The notes beneath the pieces were generated by a model. The model saw nothing but the letters and a program-made list of their open reading frames with translations. It did not search any database and was not told where the DNA came from. DNA of 64,000 nt from Eudorina sp. 2006-703-Eu-15 (lineage: Eukaryota > Chlorophyta > Chlorophyceae > Chlamydomonadales > Volvocaceae). Each line of letters begins with the position of its first letter. Positions within the stretch are counted from its first letter, which is position 1. This document shows positions 22,495 to 33,581 of the stretch, one piece after another. The stretch spans positions 1 through 64,000 of the forward strand of contig BDSI01000091.1 in assembly GCA_003117195.1 (NCBI GenBank), written 5' to 3'. Both the position numbers and the translations under genes were made by a program.

Positions 22495-25400
22495 CCGCGC
22501 CAGCCCCGCGGCGCCCCCCGGCCCGTTGCCCCCCAACGACATGGCGGAGAAGTCGCACGTGAGCTCCTCCCCCGCCTCCACCCGCCGAGCCGCGAACAAC
22601 CCGACGTAATACAACAGCGGACTGCGGCAGCCGCCGGCCAGCACCGGCTGCGCCACCAGAGCCGGACCCAGATCGGCCCCCGCCGCCGGCGCCCCCGCGG
22701 ACACCGACGCCTGCGACGGCGTCGGCGGTCTCGTCCACTGCCGTACAAACCGCGCGACGTTGCCGGCGCGTCGGGTGTCGAGCGCCAGCATGCAGGGCCG
22801 CCGTCGAGCGGCGGGACGCGCCGGGTCGCCGTCGGCGTCGCGGGGGGAGGAGGAAGCGGCGGCGGCGGCGGCGCCGCCGCCAGGGGAGCGGCTGCTCGGA
22901 TGGAGCGCACATGTGAGCGGGTTGGGTGGCAGCTGCCACAGCGGCACATGTCGTTCGGACCAGTTGAGGCCGCGGACGCAGACCGCCTGGGTTCGGGGTC
23001 CAACCGACAAGTTGGTTGGTTGTTTGGTCAGTTGGTTATGGTCGTTTAGGGCTGTATGGTCCTTGCGAGGTTCACATGGACAGACTCACACACAACCACA
23101 CACACAGTCCACACACAGTCCTTACAATCAGTCGCATTCCAAATGTATGATTCTCGCAGGTTTCCTGGTAAGTAGGCTGGTCACCGGGATGGGTCCGGTG
23201 GGTTACTTCAACAACCCAAGGTCCCCGCTAAACCCACTACCGGGCCCTCGTTGCCCCGCGCGGCCCTCCTGGAGCGCGTCCTCCTACGGTACGGCAGTCG
23301 TATTACTGGTGCGAAGGTAACGGTAACTGACAGGACCTCACCTCCCACAGACAGAAGAAATGATTGAGCAGTACGACACCGGGTGCCTCCGGCAGCCGCC
23401 GCTCCCCCAGCGCCGCACTCGCCTCCGCCACCTGCTGCGCGGAGACGACGCGGCCCAGCAGCGGCGCCACAAAGTCCCCCGGCTCCAGGGACTCCGCACA
23501 CCGAAGCGCCCAGCCGCGGTCCCGGCTCCGAAACACCTCCAGGGGGCGCCGTACACCGCGGGAGAGCTGCCCGGAGGGGAGGAGGTGGTGCCGGTGGGCG
23601 GAGGAAGAGGAGGGAAATGAAGAGGGAAACACCCGGGAAAAAGGAAAAGAAAATCAAACCCAGAAACCCGCGCACGGTGGGTGCTCATTCCTTGGACGGG
23701 TGGCCGGGGGGACGAGCGGGGGCGGGGGCGGGGGGAGATCTGGGGGCGGCAGTTATGGTGGGTATGTGACGATGTGTGGGCCGATGACCATCATGGTGTG
23801 TCATCCTTGGGGTCTGGGGGAGTAAGGGTTGGTCAGTGGTGGGGTGTGGCATGGTCTGTGGTTGTAAAACGGACTTTCTAAGTTTTGTTTTATACCTACT
23901 TCCTCGACCGGGCACACACCCGCATCCCTACCTGCATGTTGCCCAGGCACCGGGGCTGGCTGCAAGAGGCGGAGCTGCACTCGTGGACCCCTGGGGGGAG
24001 CGGGTGGGGCGGGGGAGGGGTGAGGAGGGAGCGGGTGGGGCGGGGGAGAGGTGAGGAGGGAGCGGGTGGGGCGGGGGAGGGGTGAGGAGGGAGCGGGTGG
24101 GGCATGGATTGGGGAACCGATACGTGGCACAGGAGTCAATTCGCGACCCAAGTTACTTACCATACATACCTGAATTGTGCGCTCACTGTTACCTCGGGCG
24201 ACCGCGTCGCCGCCGGACCCATCCCGGACCAACCAACGCGCGACAGCACGAGGACGGACCACACCCCAGACAGCACAAATTATCGAGAACGTAGTACTCA
24301 CCTGCGCAAATGGGACGAAACGCGGACGGACGGCGAGGCGAACGGAAGATGTGAGTGGCAACAAAGGGCGGACAAACGGCAGGCAAAGGCAAAAGGTTAA
24401 ATTAAAGAAAAAGAAGAAAAGAGCACGCAAACCCGGCGGCGACGCGGCGAAAGAGGGTGGGTCCAGGAAACGGTAGACGGAAATAGCAATGCAAGAATGT
24501 ACGGGCGTACGGGTGTACGGAAGGGCGACATCGCAGACGGGCGTAGGGTTGGCAGGCACAGAAACAGGAGTTCCGCAATCAGGGCGCAATCGGTGACCGC
24601 GGGGATGGGTGGGGCGGGGGAGGGGTGAGGAGGGAACGGGTGGGGCGGGGGAGGGGTGAGGAGGGAGCGGGTGGGGCGGGGGAGGGGTGAGGAGGGAGCG
24701 GGTGGGGCGGGGGAGGGGTGAGGAGGGAGGCTCGGGTGAAGGGCGGGGGAGGGGTGAGGAGGGAGGCTCGGGTGAAGGGCGGGGGCGGGGGCGAGGGCGG
24801 GGTAGGTGGGGTACAGCGAAACGCACCTGCCGTGAATACCCATCCCCTAAGCGGACCACCGTCCTCCTGGCCCACGGCCTCCTGCCCCACGGCCTCCTGC
24901 CTCCTGCCCCACGGCCTCCTGCCTCCTGCCCCACGGCCTCCTGCCTCCTGCCCCACGGCCTCCTGCCTCCTGCCCCACGGCCTCCTGCCTCCTGCCCCAC
25001 GGCCTCCTGCCTCCTGCCCCACGGCCTCCTGCCTCCTGGCCCACGGCCTCCTGGCCCACGGCCTCCTGCCCCACGGCCTCCTGCCTCCTGGCCCACGGCC
25101 TCCTGCCCCACGGCCTCCTGCCTCCTGCCCCACGGCCTCCTGCCTCCTGCCCCACGGCCTCCTGCCCCACGGCCTCCTGCCTCCTGCCCCACGGCCTCCT
25201 GCCTCCTGCCCCACGGCCTCCTGCCTCCTGCCCCACGGCCTCCTGCCTCCTGGCCCACGGCCTCCTGCCTCCTGCCCCACGGCCTCCTGCCTCCTGCCCC
25301 ACGGCCTCCTGCCTCCTGCCCCACGGCCTCCTGCCTCCTGCCCCACGGCCTCCTGCCTCCTGCCCCACGGCCTCCTGCCTCCTGGCCCACGGCCTCCTGG

Positions 25401-28400
25401 CCCACGGCCTCCTGCCCCACGGCCTCCTGCCTCCTGGCCCACGGCCTCCTGCCCCACGGCCTCCTGCCCCCCCACGCCTCCTGCCTCCTGCCCCACGGCC
25501 TCCTGCCTCCTGCCCCACGGCCTCCTGCCTCCTGCCCCACGGCCTCCTGCCTCCTGCCCCACGGCCTCCTGCCTCCTGCCCACGGCCTCCTCCTGCCTCC
25601 TGCCCCAACGGCCTCCTGCCCTGCCCGGCCTCCTGCCTCACTCCTGCCCACGGCCTCCTGCCTCCTGCCTCCTGCCTCCTGCCCCACGCCTCCTGCCTGC
25701 CCCACGGCCTCCTGCCCACGGCCTCCTGCCTCCTGCCCCACGGCCTCACGGCCTCCTGCCTCACGGCCTCCTGCCCACGGCCTCCTGCCCCCTCCCCACG
25801 GCCTCCTGCCCACACGGCCTCCTGCGGCCCACGGCCTCCTGCCCCCCCACGATCTTTTCCAGCTCGCCCCCGACCTCTTCGCCAAGCCGGCCCTAGGCCC
25901 CCCCCCCGGGGCCTGTCCAACCCGCCTCCAGGGGGGGCCAAGGAAAGCCCGGGAATACAGGAAATTAACAGACATTACGCCCGAGCGGGATCCATGCGAA
26001 AACGCCCAAACTCACCCAGCCCGATGGGCGGCAGGGAGGGTGCCGGGTACTACCTACCCAGCGGTCTCATAGCCAGCAGCCGGCCCTCCTCGTCATAGCT
26101 AGTCTCCAAGGAAAGTCCCGGCGGCGGCGCCTCCTTGCCGCCGGCCTCATCCCTCGGCCTCGCCGCCTCTGTTTGCCGCACCTCAGCGTGGTAGGTGCGG
26201 CCGCAGGACTGCCCCCAGCGCGGCTTCGCTGCGGCGCACAGCTCCTGCAGGGGGGTTGGGGTTGGGGTTGGGGTGTGTAGGAGATTGGTAGAAGCACTCG
26301 TTGTGTGGGGAGGGGGACGAAAAGAAATGGGTAAAGAGATGATATTCGTTGGCTGGGGTGGCATGGGATTGGGGTGGGGTGTGCAACTGTGCGCGTATGT
26401 GGTGATGATGGTGTGTCGCACCCCCCCTTCGCCATTCCTCAACTTTGCGAAAAACGTCAGAAGTTTCAGGAAGGGCGAAACGCTAGATGCTACGCCTCCG
26501 CGGGGAAAGTGGCCTTCGAGTTGGACGATTGAATTTCCATCCTGTCCTCGCCCCTGTCCTCGCCCCTGTCCTCGCCCCACTGACGGGTGGTACCGGATGC
26601 GGCCCCCCTTCGCCCTTCCCACCCCCCCTTCGCCCCTCCCACCCCCCCTTCGCCCCTCCCACCCCCCCTTCGCCCCTCCCACCCCCCCTTCGCCCCTCCA
26701 ACCCCCCACCCCCACCCCCACCCCACCGCGAGTTCCTCCAGCGCCGCCGCCACCCCGGGCTGCTGCCTGGCCGCCTCCTGCAGGTCTGCCCCCAGGTGCG
26801 CCTCGAAGGTCGCCGCCGACAGGTACTCGAAGGCGGGGGGCGGCACCAGGTCCACATCGTTGAACACTGGCACGGGAATCTGCGGCGCGGCGGTTGAGGG
26901 GCCGGTGAGGGGGTTCAGGGGGTGGGGAAATGAGGTGGTGGTAGCTTTGGGTGGGGGTGGGGGTGGAATGCGTCGGTCCGGTTCTGGTGCGGGTGCTGGC
27001 GCGATGTGGGCTGTTGCAGTGGGAGGGTGGTGGTGGGGGCGGGGGGTGGGGGGTGGGGAACTGGAATGCGACGATGACCTGCGCTGACCGCCAAAGCGCG
27101 GGGTTGGGGGTAGGCAGGCGTGCGCGCGTCATGCAAAGGGCGCACCCGCGGCGGAAACAATTTCCATACAACATGCCAAACAACTGCACCAGCCCAGCCT
27201 TGAAGCAACATACAGACAGTGTCAGATTGAGCGCCCAACAGTTGCCCGCATGCCCCACCAATGCAGGTGTGCAGGTGTGTGGTGAGTGAGTGGAACGTGG
27301 GTGTAAGGGTGGCCCGACCCACGGGTCCGCCCACCTGCTCCTCCTTGCCGCACAACATCCCAAGGAAGCCCGACCCGCGGGTCCGGGCGCCAGCCTCCCA
27401 TTGCGCCCAGCCCGCGTCGCTCAGTGGCGGCGCCGGCAGCCCCAGGGACGACGCGGCCGACCCAAGGGTCGGAGGGGCACCGCCTAACTGCAGGACAGGG
27501 ATATGGGCAACACCCAAACGGGACAGAGCAGGGCAGGGCCCATGGGTCGGCGGGGGGATGGAATGAAGCTGCGAGGACTGGCTGACAGAGGGGCCTTGGG
27601 GCAGCAGGGCCGGCGGAGGGCCAGGGTGCTAAGCTGATAGCTGACGGCAGGCGAACACGAGATGTCGGTGTGCAACTTTTGATTCTTCATTTCCCCACTC
27701 CCGCTTCCGCTGGGATTACCACACGCGCGTTCTGCCGTACACTATCTCCTGTCGTACCTGCGGCCGCGGGCCCCTCTCTTTCCCCTTTCCTTCTCTCCTC
27801 CACCAGCCGCTGCCGTACTGAACCAATTCAAGCCAAGCACGCCCACGCGCACACCCACGCGCACACAACCCCACCTCCAGCCCCAACCCTACACCCTCCA
27901 CATCATCCCACGGGCACTGGACTCCCCTCCCCTCCCCTCCCCTCCCCTCCCCTCCCTCCCCTCCCCTCCCCTCCCCTCCCCTCCCCTCCCTCCCCTCCCC
28001 TCCCCTCCCTCCCCTCCCCTCCCCTCCCCTCCCCTCCCCTCCCTCCCCTCCCCTCATCCAAACAAGATTCCCGCCTCATCCCGCCCATCCGCTCACCGCC
28101 AGCGGTACAACCTCAAACTCGTGGCGGGGCCGCTTGGCGGGGCGGGGGCCGCACCCGGCCGCGCGGCGGGGCAGCTGGCGGCGGCGCCGCAGCCGCAGCC
28201 GCCGCCGCGGCCTCCACCTCGGGCTGGTGCCCCATCACGTTTTTGCGCGCCGCTATCGTGGGTAGAAGCTGTCGCTGCCGCGGGCTTGATTCCGGCTGCT
28301 GCTGCTTCTGCGGTTGCTTCTGCTGCTGTGGTTGCTGTTGCGGTTGCGGTTGCTGCTGCCGAGGTTGGCGCTGCTGCTGGTTCGGATCCTGACCCTGATC

Positions 28401-31400
28401 CTGATGTTTGGATGGCGGCGGCTTCGGAGCCGGAGCCGGCTGCTTCGCCGGCGGCGGGGCCGCGGCACTGGGCGACGATGGCCGTTTGGCAGGTGGCTTG
28501 ACTTTGAGTGGCGGAGCTTTGGCGGCGGCTGCGGCGGCGGCGGCGGGGCCGTCGCTCGGAGCTGACGGCGGCGCCGACACCGCGCTCGCCAAGGACGACA
28601 CGCGCTGCAGCGGCGGCTGCGGCTGCGGCGGCGCTGCTGCCGGGGCGCGGCCATGGCCCTTGACCTGCGCTTGCTGTTTTGCCGGATTGCCGGCGGCCGG
28701 CTTAGTCGCCGTGGGCTTCGCCGTCGCGGCCGCCCCGGCCGCGGCTGCGCTGGAGGCCTTCTGTTTCTTGCCGTCGGTGCTGCCCGCGGCGCCGCCGCCG
28801 GCGCCGCCTCCTCGGCTCTTGGCTTTACCGCCCGCTGATGCGCTGCCCGATGCGGCGACGGACTGCGGCAGACCGACGTACTCAATCTGCGGGCGCGGCA
28901 TCCAAACACCCACCGACAGACTCTCACTCCCTTTCCCTCATGCCTCATCCATTCAATCTAAAGAGGTGCATCTGAGGTCCATCTGACGATATCCGTCTAA
29001 TGAGATCCATTCAATGAGGTCCATTCATCCAGCATTTTGATACGCAGCCAGTCAAGCAGTTTGGCATTGAAGAGGTATCGAGCCCCAGCCCCAGCCCCAG
29101 CCCCAACCCCAGCCCCAGCCCCAGCCCAACCCCAGCCCCAGCCAACCCCAGCCCCAACCCCAGCCCCAACCCCAGCCCCAACCCCAGCCCCAACCCCAGC
29201 CCCAACCCCAGCCCCAACCCCAGCCCCAACCCCAGCCCCAACCCCAGCCCCAACCCCAGCCCCAACCCCAACCCCAGCCCCACCCAGCCCCAACCCCACC
29301 CAAACCTGACCCCAACAAACCCGGCCGAGCCCGAGCCCGAGCCCCACCCCATTCCAGACCCTACCAGGTCCATGTCCGGGAGCAGTTCGGGTCGCGACCC
29401 GCGGGCCGGCGGCTCCTTGTCGAAGTGCGCGAACGCGACCAGCAGGTACAGCTCGTCCACGTTGTTGTCCACGTCGTATTTGATCTTGTCGTACATTGCA
29501 TGGCATCGGGTCGGATTTGCAGGGCGGGCGGGCGGCGGACTCGTGGGCACGCGGCCGCGCATCGCTCACGGACCGATGTCGAAATTGCACCCTTCCATCC
29601 CACACGACAGCAACGCGCTCAGAAGCTCAGAAGCTCAGAAGCGCGCCAAACACCGACAGCGATCTTCTGCACCATGCTGCAGTTGGCGGGTTAATCCTTC
29701 TCGGCCCCTCCCACCGACTCCTGCTCCGCCCCCTCCCGCCCCACCTGCACCGTGCCATTGGTGGTGTCGCACTTGAGGATCTTGGCCCGGTACCAAACCC
29801 CCAGGTCCTTCTGCTGCAGGGGCCCCGGCGCCCAGGTGCGACCCAGGCCCCCGTAGCCGGAGGAGTTGGGCACCGGGATGGGCTGATCGTACCAGTACAC
29901 CTGCGGTACGACAAGGGTGTACGGTAGTAATACGGATGAGAGACAAAGCGGGCTGCGTCAACGTCCTGGCACTTGATGACTTCAACCTCCCCGCCGTACA
30001 AGCCGTACAACCCAGAGAAACCGCACTGGTGGAAAGCCCTGACCACCTGACCACCCTACCCAGAATGAGACGCCCTTGAGTTCTTTGTTGCCGCCCTGCG
30101 CCACCAGGGTGCTGCTCAGCAGCTGCCGGAGGGGCACCTGCAAGCGGGCCCCCAAGGGAGGGTGGCAGGCATACAGGGCAACATGACAACATCGGCGGTT
30201 ATCGGTTTGTTGCCATTTTACGGTCTCACCGTCTTTATTGACAAAAGGGGGATACAGGACATTGTAAGACGTTCAGAAAAGAGAGGAAGGGGACGGCAGC
30301 GGGAAGGGGAGGGAGGGTCCGAACGGCGGGCGATTCGAGGAGGATCACCACCTCGCTGGGCAGCAGCCAGGGACAGCCAGGGGCGCCGTCATCGCACGTG
30401 TGCAGGCCGGGCCAGGCCCAGCCAGGGGCGGCCGTTTCTGACCCCGCACTGCCGGTGGCGGGCCTGGCAGCGTGTCCGCACCGCCGCTGCTGTTGACAGG
30501 CCCGGCCAGGCCGGGGCAGCGCACACCAGGCCAGGCCAGGCCCCGCCAGGCCAGACCAGGCCAGGCCAGGCCACGGCCCCGCGAGGCCACGGCCCGCAAG
30601 TCGCCTCGTTTGGTTTGAACCATCTGCAAGGGGTTGGATTGGTGCTCTTCCCCCCGCCCCACACAGTCCCTCGGTCGCGCCCCAACCCCCGCGATCCCGC
30701 AGGTCGTCCCGCCCTGGACCCTTCCCCCCTTCCTATACCCGCCCTGGAACCTTCCCCCCTTCCTATACCCGCCCTGGAACCTTCCCCCCTTCCTATACCC
30801 GCCCTGGAACCTTCCCCCCTTCCTATACCCGCCCTGGAACCTTCCCCTGGCCTTCCTGGCGCCCCGCCCAATGCCCCCCCGCCGGCCCCTCAGCCGCCGC
30901 CGACCCACCGGCTTGGGCAACGTGTTGGGCCCCGCGCGCACCACCATCGCCTCCGCCATGCACAGCGCGTCCACCCGCGCGGCCGACTCGTCGTCGCTGT
31001 CCTCGTCCTCGTCGTCCCCCTCGCCGCCGCCGCCCTCGTAATCGTCCAGGTTCTCGCCCCTGCGGGGGAGGGGGGCAGCCGGGGAGCAGCCGGGGAGCCA
31101 AGGCAGTACCCGGGACATGAGCCCGCCGCACGCCACCGGGTCAGGGTTGGGCTGCTTGAGTTGGTTGTGCTGCGATCTGCCTTGCTCGGGTTGTGCTGCG
31201 ATCTTTGGTTTGCTCCAGTTGTTCCGTGATCTGGGTTTCTGGGTTTTGTCAATCTCAACCCCGATCTCAATGCGCACGCGCGCCCACGCGGCCGTCCTGT
31301 CCCCCCTGGTGTCCGGTCGCATACACCGCGTACCGAGACCGTTTTCCACCTTGCAGGCGTGTTCTCTTCTGGGTCGAAGTGTGTCGAGTGGGTTTCCTGT

Positions 31401-32395
31401 TGCCTGAAGTCCAGCCCCCGCCCCGCTCCACCTGACGCCCTCGTCCTCATCTGTCCCCCCCCGTTGGATGACCCATGGTCCGGCCCTTCATTCGCTCCTC
31501 AACCCCCCATGGTGGCCCAGTCCGCAGCCATGGAGTTGGCCCCCCTTCACAGCCCCTCAACGGCCCCTTCACTCCCACTCACTTGCAGTGCTCCACCACC
31601 CAGCTGTCCAGGGACATGAGCCGGCTGCCGTCCGGGTGCTCGCCGTCCCTCTCAGAGCAGGTACACCAGACCATAATCGAGTTGGTGGCGGCGCGGTGGC
31701 CTGAGGCCATCAGCAGTAGCAGTAGCAGCAGCCGCACCCAGCCATGATCACCACACCCAGCAGTAGCAAGGGACACGGACACGAGGGAGGGGCCTTGGGG
31801 GATGAGGACGGTCAGACGGGCCCGGCAGCACCCGGGCAGCGGACCGCCTCAGCCGCGGCAGCAACGAGTGTCGAGAAGAAGGCGCGCACGCTATCACCTT
31901 GCTGAGGTGGCACCCGTTTCTATGGCCGGCGGGGAAGGGGAGGTAACCCCCCGCTCCTGTTACCATACAGCAGCGGGTACGGCAGTGCATGTCGGGGCTG
32001 TACGACCGCGGTACAGCGCATGCCGAGGGCTGTACGGCCGCGCAACTCCACCCGGGGGGCCACGATGTACGGTGCGGCAAGGACGGACGCACTCAGATGG
32101 CGAGGGGGTCAAAGGGTTCCAGATGTGCACTACAGAGCTGCCGGCCATGTCTTGACGGGACAGACACAGAAGAAAGCCCACTAAACCTGAGACCCACCCC
32201 AGCCCACCCCACTCCACCCCACCCCGCCTCGACCACGGAAGCGGACCCCAACCGATGGCAGGGGCAGAAACGCTGCGGGAAAGAGTAGGGGTGCCGCCAC
32301 AGTCCCAGCTCCCAGGCACACCCCAAAGGGGGCCCGCGCCCACCTCCCAGCAACAGGCAGCTCTTGTTGCAGCAACGGAGCTCCATACCGGGCAT
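22490..32395 (-). CDS. SET-domain chromatin protein (SUV39/SUVR-like), probably degenerate SET
   Basis: Multi-exon gene assembled from conserved exons: 31059 to about 30850 ([10 protein letters not shown], acidic, then basic), about 30136-30059, 29900-29735 ([12 protein letters not shown]...[15 protein letters not shown], Tudor-like), about 29495-29367 ([16 protein letters not shown]), 28890 to about 28105 (Ala/Pro/Gln-rich), 27484-27330, 26877-26727 ([20 protein letters not shown], the segment before pre-SET), 26240-26053, 23992-23936 ([14 protein letters not shown], pre-SET tail), 23566-23342 ([27 protein letters not shown]) and the last exon from about 22960 to the stop at 22490. The last exon has [10 protein letters not shown] and [20 protein letters not shown]. 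The family methylates H3K9, but here RFINHSC, the catalytic DY and post-SET cysteines are not evident. Upstream exons near 31619-31582 and 32395-32344 ([10 protein letters not shown]) are possible. Boundaries and start are uncertain. Confidence 0.6.
24010..24105. repeat. 31-bp G-rich minisatellite, block 1
   Basis: Three copies of a 31-bp unit (GTGAGGAGGGAGCGGGTGGG continuing G-rich) in an intron of the SET gene, immediately upstream, in the transcript sense, of the pre-SET-tail exon. The same unit recurs at 24603-24790. Confidence 0.85.
24603..24795. repeat. 31-bp G-rich minisatellite, block 2
   Basis: About five copies of the 31-bp unit found in block 1, with the last copies diverging (GGCTCGGGTGAAGGGCGGGG). 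Separated from block 1 by about 500 bp of unrelated sequence. Confidence 0.85.
24850..25850. repeat. 1-kb minisatellite of CACGGCCTCCTGCC units
   Basis: Alternating 15-bp (CACGGCCTCCTGCCC) and 22-bp (with an extra TCCTGCC) units over about 1 kb, in an intron of the SET gene. The copies become irregular after 25570. Both strands are open across it, giving spurious ORFs of up to 724 codons rich in Gly/Arg or Pro/Ala. Confidence 0.95.
26607..26702. repeat. 19-bp tandem repeat (ACCCCCCTTCGCCCCTCCC)
   Basis: Five near-perfect copies in a SET-gene intron. Confidence 0.9.
27918..28058. repeat. (CCCCT)n microsatellite
   Basis: About 140 bp of CCCCT/CCCT units in a SET-gene intron; purine-rich (GGGGA)n in the transcript. 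Confidence 0.95.
29076..29300. repeat. CCCCAGCCCCAA minisatellite
   Basis: About 225 bp of CCCCAG/CCCCAA hexamers. In the SET-gene transcript this reads GGGGCTGGGGTTG, with regularly spaced G4 runs, immediately past the donor of the exon ending ELLPDMDL. Confidence 0.95.
30713..30850. repeat. 30-bp tandem repeat, possibly coding
   Basis: Four and a half copies of CCTGGAACCTTCCCCCCTTC plus CTATACCCGC. On the minus strand it is in frame with the preceding SET-gene exon and would encode the 10-residue unit [10 protein letters not shown]. Each unit also contains a GGTATAGG that could be a donor, so it may instead be intronic. Confidence 0.8.
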
Positions 32396-33581
32396 CCAGC
32401 GAGCAGCCGCGATGAGTTTCTGCGGTGGACCCGGATTGGGGTTGGGAAACGGGAAGGCGCGGGAAGAGTCAGCAGACCCGGGACGGGTCAGTTTGCGCGG
32501 GGCACATGGTTATCGAGGCCCACAGTTCAAGAGGGTGACTGCCCCTCGAGCCCGCGACCAAGGGATCGCGCCGTCTGCGCCATGTGCCAAGGTTGGTGTC
32601 GATGTCCGGAGTTGTGAACTGAACCGTGGGTCACAGGAGGAATCGCAGACTCTCGTATCAACCGACATAATCCAAGTTTGCAAGACCACAGAGAAAGAGA
32701 ACGGCGGCAACCCAGCACGCAGCTGTTGTGGCAGAGCTCAATATCGGGTGCTGCTTGTGGGAAAATCACCGCTCGAATAGTCTGCCCCGAAAAGTATGCG
32801 TCCATGAGATATTAACGGTCATAGTACTCATGAGTGTTGGTGCGTTCTCCATGTGCATAATGTGTCAAGAGTTAAGGCCATGCAAAATCTTCGCTTAGCG
32901 CACCTTGTCATCTTCCACAACAATTTTCAGCTTAGCAAGTTCATCAGCGTAACTCGACATTTTGCCACGATAACTCGGCCCCGCGTAACGGGTTGCTGGG
33001 GCGACTTTCGCGCCTAATTACAACTTGCCGAAGCAGACCTCTCCTAACAAGCTGCGCATGGATGCAACATTATAAACACAATTCATCTGAATTACTTTCG
33101 TTCACTCCATCCAGCGCGTTCAGGCTGGTTTGCGGAAAATGTAGGGCCTTATACTGTTGGCGTCCAGGGAGGCGGGAAGGTTATGCTTCGGCGAATGCAT
33201 GGCCGCATTGATTTTATTTCGGTAACATTTTCAGACGTTTTCATGGTCAGCTTTGCGGCGCTAGGCTCATAGGGCCGTCTGACCGCCGACTGATCTTCAC
33301 TTCAGACATCTTGGTCTATAGGGTCACCTACAATTCTACTTTCAGCGCGAGGCCTGAGCCCTCTCCCCGCCCTCCCTTCCCATCCCGCCCTCCCCACCCG
33401 TCCCGTCCCGTCCCGTCCCGCCCGCCCGCCCCGCCCCACCCTTCCTCCCGTCCCGTCCTTCTCCGTGCCCTCCCAAGCAGACAACGGTTGAGGGCCGCTG
33501 GTCTTTAGACGGTGACACAGAAAACAGCCTACTCGGTCCGCCAGCGCAGCTTTGGTCAGTCCAACATTTGACAACGCAATC
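32396..33581. other. Divergent intergenic region between SET gene and U2AF-like gene
   Basis: The two genes point away from each other, so this 1.2 kb should hold both promoters. It is less GC-rich between 32780 and 33350 than the neighbouring DNA, with no recognisable coding segment. A C-rich CCCGT tract lies at 33360-33450, in or near the U2AF-like 5' UTR. Confidence 0.5.

Noticed and set aside
24180..24330. Cys-rich minus-strand stretch ([11 protein letters not shown]) as the missing pre-SET zinc cluster
   Set aside because: Cysteine spacing does not match pre-SET, and a GTGAGT donor lies immediately upstream of it in transcript sense.
23801..25975. 724-codon minus-strand ORF and matching plus-strand ORFs
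   Set aside because: Gly/Arg/Gln or Pro/Ala periodicity is the 15/22-bp minisatellite read in frame; no conserved residues and conflicting exons of the SET gene flank it.
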